DNA from: Janthinobacterium lividum PAMC 25724
Lineage (GTDB): Bacteria; Pseudomonadota; Gammaproteobacteria; Burkholderiales; Burkholderiaceae_D
Direction of reading: 5' to 3'
Length of the DNA: 64,000 nt
Assembly (NCBI GenBank): GCA_000242815.2
Contig: AHHB01000041.1
Coordinates: 46,156 to 110,155, forward strand
This document shows, piece by piece, positions 59,484-64,000 of the stretch (the first letter of the stretch is position 1; every line of letters starts with the position of its first letter). Both the position numbers and the translations under genes were made by a program. The notes below the pieces were generated by a model. The model saw nothing but the letters and a program-made list of their open reading frames with translations, had not been told where the DNA came from and did not search any database.

Positions 59484-59778
59484 CCCCTTCAGTAGCCGTC
59501 GATAGCCGTCAAATCAACAACTTACCCCCACTTTCCACCTCACAAGTAGTCATTAAGCACCTATAAGTTGGACAAAATGTGGACACTCAGACGTCAACGG
59601 CCCAGCCGCATCGTCGCTGGCCGGGACAACCGGCCAAAACGCTCCTACATGCGGCCGGCGACACAAAAGGGTTCCGCTTCGCTCCAGCCCTCGCGGGCCT
59701 CAAATCGCCCTTTTCCTCAGCACAAGCTTCAAAGCAGGCAAGCAAAGACAAGCCAACCTTCGCGAGAGTGCAGCATTC
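59484..59778. other. Short gap inside the island edge
   Basis: Between the tRNA fragment and the end of darG. No supported gene, terminator or repeat was recognised. Confidence 0.4.
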
Positions 59779-60852
59779 TTACAGCACCAGTGTGTAGTTA
59801 CGCGATTCAAGCCGTTCCAATGCAATCCCAATGGATCGGGGATCAAAGAGACCGCTCTTCCGTTCACCAGCACCCGCAGGCCACTGCTGAAGACCTTCCG
59901 TCACATCAGCGACTGTAGGTTGCACTCCCTCCTTTGCTATCAACCAATCAACGGATGCTAGGAGCTCCATACCAAATGGAGATTCAAATCCATCAATAAG
60001 CGCCGCAGTGCGATCCAAGGCTTCAGAATATGGAAGCGCTTCACTCTTCAAATAAGCAGCTAAGAAATCCTTGCGATCATCGTCAAACCAAATGATGTCC
60101 AGCGGGCCAGCGTCACTGATCCTCTTATCGCAATGCAAATAACTACCATCAAGGTTGTTCAACAAGTGATCTAGGCGATTCGCATATGGTCCATACTTGT
60201 GAGCCACAAATTGCAACTTTAACGGATTGTCCGGAGCAACTGCCTCAACTGAGCGCTCTAAGAACCAGGCCAACTTTTGGATTTCAAGTAAGGTGCATTC
60301 CATGCCCAATACCCAATACCTACGCACCAGCTCGGCGATTAACGCGCGAGCAGGAGTTAATTTTTCCACGCCAGATCGCTTAGCCACATTTTGATACTGC
60401 GACGTCGGTTCGTATACCAAAATTTCTACATCTGAGAGATCGTCGAGGGCTTTCTCGATCTCCTCGCGCACGGCTTGCCACTCCAACCCCCCGTTACCCG
60501 CACCCAGCGGAGGAATAGCAATTGATTTCACACTATTCTGCAAAATAAAGTGGCGTAAATCCTGCAAGCCTTCCACCACCCATTCCATTTGCGAAGGCGG
60601 CCGCCAATGCTGTTTAGTCGGAAAGTTTACGATCCATTTCGGCCCATCAAGTTCGCCCACCTCTGTGACAAACATCTTACCGGTATGGAGGTTCTTTGCT
60701 TTACACGCAGATGCATATCGCTGAAAATTGGAAGGAAACCGCTCTTTAAACATCAAAGCAATCCCCTTTCCCATTACGCCAACCGTATTGACAGTGTTAA
60801 CCAACGCTTCAGCGTCAGCCTCTAATAAGTTACCCTGTGTATACTTAATCAT
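59779..60852 (-). CDS. darG: DarG: macrodomain antitoxin, DNA ADP-ribosyl glycohydrolase
   Basis: 357 residues. The N-terminal macrodomain has [15 protein letters not shown] (about 19-33), FPTKQHWR with Lys80, and [15 protein letters not shown] (111-125). DarG removes the ADP-ribose that DarT places on DNA and also binds DarT; Lys80 equals the residue reported essential in E. coli DarG. The C-terminal half (from ~160) has [11 protein letters not shown] and [17 protein letters not shown], a pattern reminiscent of Panacea/DUF4065-type antitoxin domains. The ATG at 60852 shares a base with the darT stop (TAATG), coupling the pair; an alternative ATG is at 60864. Confidence 0.93.
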   Translation of the reverse strand: MIKYTQGNLLEADAEALVNTVNTVGVMGKGIALMFKERFPSNFQRYASACKAKNLHTGKMFVTEVGELDGPKWIVNFPTKQHWRPPSQMEWVVEGLQDLRHFILQNSVKSIAIPPLGAGNGGLEWQAVREEIEKALDDLSDVEILVYEPTSQYQNVAKRSGVEKLTPARALIAELVRRYWVLGMECTLLEIQKLAWFLERSVEAVAPDNPLKLQFVAHKYGPYANRLDHLLNNLDGSYLHCDKRISDAGPLDIIWFDDDRKDFLAAYLKSEALPYSEALDRTAALIDGFESPFGMELLASVDWLIAKEGVQPTVADVTEGLQQWPAGAGERKSGLFDPRSIGIALERLESRNYTLVL

Positions 60853-61502
60853 TAAAAATACCATCCCGGAATTGCTTTAACATCGAGCGCGACTCCATTT
60901 GCCATTGCCTGCGCATCAATAATGGTTTTCACCGCTTCAGTATGACAAACCACACCCAGCAATGCGCCGACAGGAAGGTGGCGATAAATAAGTGCCTCAG
61001 CCTGATAACGTTCAATTTGAATCGGATCATCTGGGTTTCGCGAAAAGTTTCTCGCCTGGATCAAAGGCCAATCAATCTGATCAAGATGACGTAAGTCGTT
61101 GAAGTAACGAGCTAATGGCGGATAAGCATGCCGGTCCGTGAAAACTGACGGAATACCCAACTGCGCGACTCGATGCAGGCTGGAAACTAGTATGCATATC
61201 TCATCATTCGGACGCTGGGGTACGGCGCCTCGCCCCGTGTAGATGTTATACATCATAGGAGAGAATGGCGTGAAATAGAAGGGGACATAGTCGGCCAGCG
61301 TACCGCCAGGGGGGGCTGGCACTTCTCTCACACGCCGTCTGTTTATCAAGTCCACATTTCCAATCGGAACATATCCTGGCGACTGAATCTGTGAGTTGGC
61401 ACAATGCACTCCATTTTGCAATATCCAAAGAAGGTTATCTCGATGAATTATTCTCCAAATCAATGCTTTTTCAGCATTCAAGTCTGGATATTTTCTGGTC
61501 AT
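60852..61502 (-). CDS. darT: DarT: thymine-DNA ADP-ribosyltransferase toxin
   Basis: 216 residues of the DarT (DUF4433) family. [53 protein letters not shown] and [12 protein letters not shown] (catalytic Glu at 169) closely follow the E. coli DarT2 pattern as I remember it. DarT transfers ADP-ribose from NAD+ to thymidine in single-stranded DNA and blocks replication; in phage defence it stops phage DNA synthesis. It lies 9 bases after the ImmA/IrrE gene and overlaps darG by one base. The active-site sequence looks intact. Confidence 0.95.
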   Translation of the reverse strand: MTRKYPDLNAEKALIWRIIHRDNLLWILQNGVHCANSQIQSPGYVPIGNVDLINRRRVREVPAPPGGTLADYVPFYFTPFSPMMYNIYTGRGAVPQRPNDEICILVSSLHRVAQLGIPSVFTDRHAYPPLARYFNDLRHLDQIDWPLIQARNFSRNPDDPIQIERYQAEALIYRHLPVGALLGVVCHTEAVKTIIDAQAMANGVALDVKAIPGWYF

Positions 61503-61511
61503 GGCCTCATC

Positions 61512-62618
61512 TCAAGCGTATTGTTTTTTCAAGCGAATGACATTTGAAGGAAGCGTCAATTCGTCAATTGTTTCTTGTGAAATAAATTCCAAAATATATC
61601 GAGCCTTAAAGTTGAGTTCACGCCCAATATCATCAAGGGACAACCCATAGTGGCGAGTTATCAACCTGATAGACTTGTCCAACAATACTGGTCGCTCAAT
61701 TTCAATCGAGTCATCTTCAATTTCTTTTTTTGCCTCACTATTATTTTTAAGCGCGATAATTCCACCTCTCAACTGATAGTCATCAATCAACTCAAGTTGC
61801 CTAGCCCGCATAAGCATTGCAGACTTGCTTGCCCTCCAGCGAAGCTTAACTTCTGACAATGACTTCCAACTAATACGTCCGCTTGAGCTAATGGGAAACT
61901 CTTTGGCAAAAACGCTTCGCGGCAAAAGAAAAGCCCCTCCGAAGCGATTTGCTTCGCTTTCTGTAACTCGATCTCCGGTTTGGATTCCACTATGCATGAC
62001 AAAATGGCCGATCTCATGAGCAATATCAAAGCGGAGTCGACAGCAGTAACGATCATTTTCATTGCGAACAATAATCGGGCGTGCCGCTGAAATAGATAAG
62101 GCATCTACCTCACCAGAAACATCTTTGAAAGTGGTTACGAATGTTCCCGCATTCTCAGCAACCCTTGTCATGTTTTGAATCGGCCCCGAGCCAAGTCCAA
62201 AATGTTGCCTCAACTCTTCCGCAGCCCCCTCGATGTCCTCTAGACTATTTACCCGACGCTCAATAAAACCATATTCAGGCAAATCCAACCGATCATCGCA
62301 GAAGTCAACTAATCGTTTAAATATTTCACCTTTAGCAAGCGCCTTCTGCTTGACCGCCACTTTAGTAGTTCGTAACTTTCTAAAATGAAATTGATCCTCC
62401 GCAATTGTATCGGTCTTGACCTCATAAAAAAATTCTGGATACACATCCAAGCAATTAGCCAACTGATCCGCAAGAAAATCAGTTGGCTTATCAATGTTGG
62501 TTTCCAATTTATGTATAAATTGCTTTGACTTTCCGACTTGCTCAGCAATATCCTCTAGCGTGAGTCCAGAGAATGTCCGAGCAAGCCGGAGACTAGCTCC
62601 CGTAAAGAACTTTTCCAT
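61512..62618 (-). CDS. XRE-family regulator fused to ImmA/IrrE metalloprotease
   Basis: 368 residues. A helix-turn-helix at about 10-60 (TLEDIAEQVGKSKQFIHKLETN) is followed by an M78-type zinc protease domain with DIAHEIGHFVMHSG (HEIGH at 201-205) and TESEANRFGGAFLLPR. The C-terminal part has a second short helical DNA-binding-like segment (LDDIGRELNFKARYILEF). Family members cleave repressors on a stress signal. As the gene before darT, it may control the toxin-antitoxin transcription or cleave a partner. The ATG at 62618 was preferred to a TTG at 62630. Confidence 0.92.
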   Translation of the reverse strand: MEKFFTGASLRLARTFSGLTLEDIAEQVGKSKQFIHKLETNIDKPTDFLADQLANCLDVYPEFFYEVKTDTIAEDQFHFRKLRTTKVAVKQKALAKGEIFKRLVDFCDDRLDLPEYGFIERRVNSLEDIEGAAEELRQHFGLGSGPIQNMTRVAENAGTFVTTFKDVSGEVDALSISAARPIIVRNENDRYCCRLRFDIAHEIGHFVMHSGIQTGDRVTESEANRFGGAFLLPRSVFAKEFPISSSGRISWKSLSEVKLRWRASKSAMLMRARQLELIDDYQLRGGIIALKNNSEAKKEIEDDSIEIERPVLLDKSIRLITRHYGLSLDDIGRELNFKARYILEFISQETIDELTLPSNVIRLKKQYA

Positions 62619-62639
62619 GACACTTTCCAAGGTTCATAT

Positions 62640-63227
62640 TCATGAACCGGAGCCGAAATCCTCTTCTTCTTTTTTAGGCAATCCGACCTGCGGTTCAGAA
62701 ATCTCAACAGCTTCAGGCCGAGAAACATCTACAGTTCTCAGCACCCGCACTTTTTCCGCGAACTTCCATTCACAGACGATTTCTTGGTTACTATTTGCTC
62801 CAATTACGTAGACCTTAGCCTCGTCCTCATCGGTAAGCGGTTTTTCCAAGATGTACCGCCAGTAAATTGGCTGATCTTCTTCGCTCGGGAACATATCATC
62901 TTGTTCATTGCGACGCCAAACTGCTGCTTTACTCGGTTTCTCATGATCATCGCTAAAAAAGCGAAAAGGAATAAAGCTGATCGAAAAAGTCAAGTCGTTG
63001 CTAGTATTGCGAAGATCAAGCCAGGGAAATTTATTACTCTTGCATAATTGGATAATCTTATTCTTCTGCCGACCGAAGGTCGTCGTACCACGAGTGTAGT
63101 TATCGTCGAGTTCTGTACCCAATTCAACTTGAACTTCGTGATACACGTCGAGAAGTGATGCAGCCACAACGCGTAAGCGATCTTCACTCAGTGTAGGATG
63201 GTAGTCCCATGGTTGCTTCTTAGACAT
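62640..63227 (-). CDS. Uncharacterised 195-residue protein, first gene of the DarTG operon
   Basis: No recognised domain. Start MSKKQPWDYHPTLSEDRLRVVAASLLDVYHEV (split); a middle with FSISFIPFRFFSDDHEKPSK and PIYWRYILEKPLTDEDEAK; an acidic Glu/Pro-rich C-terminus (KKEEEDFGSGS). No signal peptide or membrane segment. Predicted cytosolic with mixed alpha/beta content. It lies 21 bases upstream of the ImmA/IrrE gene in the same operon. The start was placed at 63227; ATG 63245 is an alternative. A sensor, substrate or adaptor role is plausible but unsupported. Confidence 0.75.
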   Translation of the reverse strand: MSKKQPWDYHPTLSEDRLRVVAASLLDVYHEVQVELGTELDDNYTRGTTTFGRQKNKIIQLCKSNKFPWLDLRNTSNDLTFSISFIPFRFFSDDHEKPSKAAVWRRNEQDDMFPSEEDQPIYWRYILEKPLTDEDEAKVYVIGANSNQEIVCEWKFAEKVRVLRTVDVSRPEAVEISEPQVGLPKKEEEDFGSGS

Positions 63228-63272
63228 CACAAAGTTTCCTTTCATGCTGTTTAACGAATTAGTCAACCTGCA

Positions 63273-63300
63273 TTTTTATGCCAAATCATATTTTTGTCAA
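63273..63300 (-). promoter_or_regulatory. Promoter of the DarTG operon
   Basis: On the minus strand TTGACA (63295-63300), 16 bases, then TAAAAA (63273-63278), 45-50 bases before the first start codon. The -35 is consensus and the -10 matches 4 of 6 bases. Confidence 0.6.
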
Positions 63301-63385
63301 CCAGTTTGGTACATTTTTATTTTTTACTTAGTGCAATTTAAATGCATATAAGGCAATGTTTCTGTCTCTGATGAGCAGATTGATT

Positions 63386-63399
63386 TTTAGCGCACTAAA
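63386..63399. repeat. Palindrome TTTAGCGCACTAAA, first of a pair
   Basis: Near-perfect 14-bp palindrome upstream of the DarTG operon promoter; differs from the copy at 63563-63576 by one base. Possible operator for the XRE-type protein, or a mobile-element site. Confidence 0.5.
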
Positions 63400-63562
63400 G
63401 TAGAAAGAGCAAGAAGGTAGTCACTGTAGTTATTTTTTGCCATGTTTGATAGCACTCTCAGCAGTATGCTTGAAGACGTACAGGCTGCATAAAAGGGCAA
63501 AAGCACGAACTTTTTGCGTAAGCTCTCTGCGCTGGGTGGCCCCGCCACTTGATGAAAATTAC

Positions 63563-63576
63563 TTTAGCGCGCTAAA
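63563..63576. repeat. Palindrome TTTAGCGCGCTAAA, second of a pair
   Basis: Perfect 14-bp palindrome 177 bases from the first, between the operon and the IS481-type gene. Confidence 0.5.
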
Positions 63577-63712
63577 TGTTTAGTTTCGTTCGATCATATT
63601 CCTCGTCGCAGCATGGCCCTGTTCCGGGCCAAAGCTGTGCTTGACGAGTTGATCGGCGGTTTGCCACCGAGATCGTCCCACCAGTTTCAGCACATCGCAT
63701 AAACTTCAGTCC

Positions 63713-64000
63713 ATGAGCTCACGCATTCATCCCCAAGCCCGCACCACCCCGAAGATCCGGCAGGAAATCAAGGACTCCGGACTGTCCGACCGCGAGGCCG
63801 CCAAGGTCTTCAATATCACGCGTGCCACGGCTGCCAAGTGGCTCAAGCGGGACGATGTGCAAGACCGTTCGCACCGCGCCCATACGCTGCATACGACCCT
63901 GAGCGCGACGCAGGAGGCCATCGTGCTGTCACTGCGCCAATCGCTCTATCTGCCGCTCGACGACCTGCTGTACATTACCCGGCAATACATCAATCCCGAC
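63713..64000 (+). CDS. IS481-family transposase, N-terminal part (runs off right edge)
   Basis: First 96 residues visible: MSSRIHPQARTTPKIRQEIKDSG, then a helix-turn-helix (LSDREAAKVFNITRATAAKWLKR) and TLSATQEAIVLSLRQSLYLPLDDLLYITRQYINPD (split). It aligns with the disrupted IS481 copy at 48.9-49.9 kb but keeps its frame. The catalytic core is beyond the window, so activity cannot be judged. Its presence fits a mobile island. Confidence 0.88.
   Translation, partial: MSSRIHPQARTTPKIRQEIKDSGLSDREAAKVFNITRATAAKWLKRDDVQDRSHRAHTLHTTLSATQEAIVLSLRQSLYLPLDDLLYITRQYINPD

Larger units (their letters stand above)
63301..63712. other. Gap between the DarTG operon and the IS481-type gene
   Basis: About 410 bases holding the two palindromes described separately and a leftover minus-strand frame (63430 upward) without a start codon. 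No gene supported. Confidence 0.4.

Noticed and set aside
63430..63555. Minus-strand frame ending KHTAESAIKHGKK
   Set aside because: Open for about 40 codons but with no start codon; may be a gene fragment but cannot be supported.

Overview
The window looks like a chromosome segment from an Oxalobacteraceae betaproteobacterium (Janthinobacterium/Duganella/Massilia type). This is inferred from the GC-rich codon use of the housekeeping genes, the Burkholderiales-style run yebC - purD - hemF - nadD - rsfS - rlmH - maf - rng, and several genes that resemble proteins of that family. No database search was run, so the species is not established.

Region 1 (1-21.1 kb) is mostly core genome. It holds a truncated pepN, a DUF4136 lipoprotein, a quinone oxidoreductase overlapped by a 37-residue membrane peptide, mgsA, a DMT exporter, a Tat-exported PhoD phosphatase, the yebC-to-rng series (purine, haem, NAD, ribosome and RNA maturation), a small aspartyl protease, an AraC regulator, a LysE exporter, and a LacI-type regulator divergent from a short malic enzyme. 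Two identical LacI-family operators lie between the last two, one of them inside the malic enzyme promoter. An O-antigen ligase-like gene and a decayed histidine kinase tail follow. Region 2 (21.1-25.8 kb) holds dnaE and trhO.

Region 3 (25.8-48.0 kb) is one long minus-strand surface polysaccharide locus of lower GC. From its 5' end at 48.0 kb it encodes a pseudaminic acid pathway (pseB, pseC, pseF, pseG, pseH, pseI) with two extra enzymes inside it (an aldo/keto reductase and a class III aminotransferase). Then come ugd and a UDP-xylose synthase, an Fe(II)/2-oxoglutarate dioxygenase-like protein, a Wzx flippase, an acyltransferase, a Wzy polymerase, two glycosyltransferase-like genes, a 4-epimerase/reductase, the initiating sugar-phosphate transferase, a WbpM-like 4,6-dehydratase and a Wzz-like co-polymerase. 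With no Wza/Wzc-type export genes and a WaaL-like ligase 5 kb away, this most resembles a Wzx/Wzy-dependent O-antigen locus, probably containing pseudaminic acid and xylose.

Region 4 (48.0-50.7 kb) is a graveyard of insertion sequences: an IS481-family transposase with frameshift, internal deletion and altered catalytic residue, beside an IS1595-family transposase that has lost its middle. It separates the polysaccharide locus from core genes. Region 5 (50.7-59.4 kb) is ordinary chromosome: rhlE, a chemoreceptor, a Crp/Fnr-type regulator, an OmpW-like porin, a DUF4265-like protein, pdxJ, a YjjG-like phosphatase and an FKBP.

Region 6 (59.4-64 kb) is the start of a genomic island. It begins at a 3' fragment of a CAU-anticodon tRNA, the scar left by integration into a tRNA gene. 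It carries a minus-strand four-gene operon: an unknown 195-residue protein, an XRE + ImmA/IrrE metalloprotease, the DNA ADP-ribosyltransferase toxin DarT, and its macrodomain antitoxin DarG. An IS481-family transposase runs off the right edge. The coupling of DarTG to a protease-type regulator and an uncharacterised partner is the most promising candidate here for an under-described defence module.
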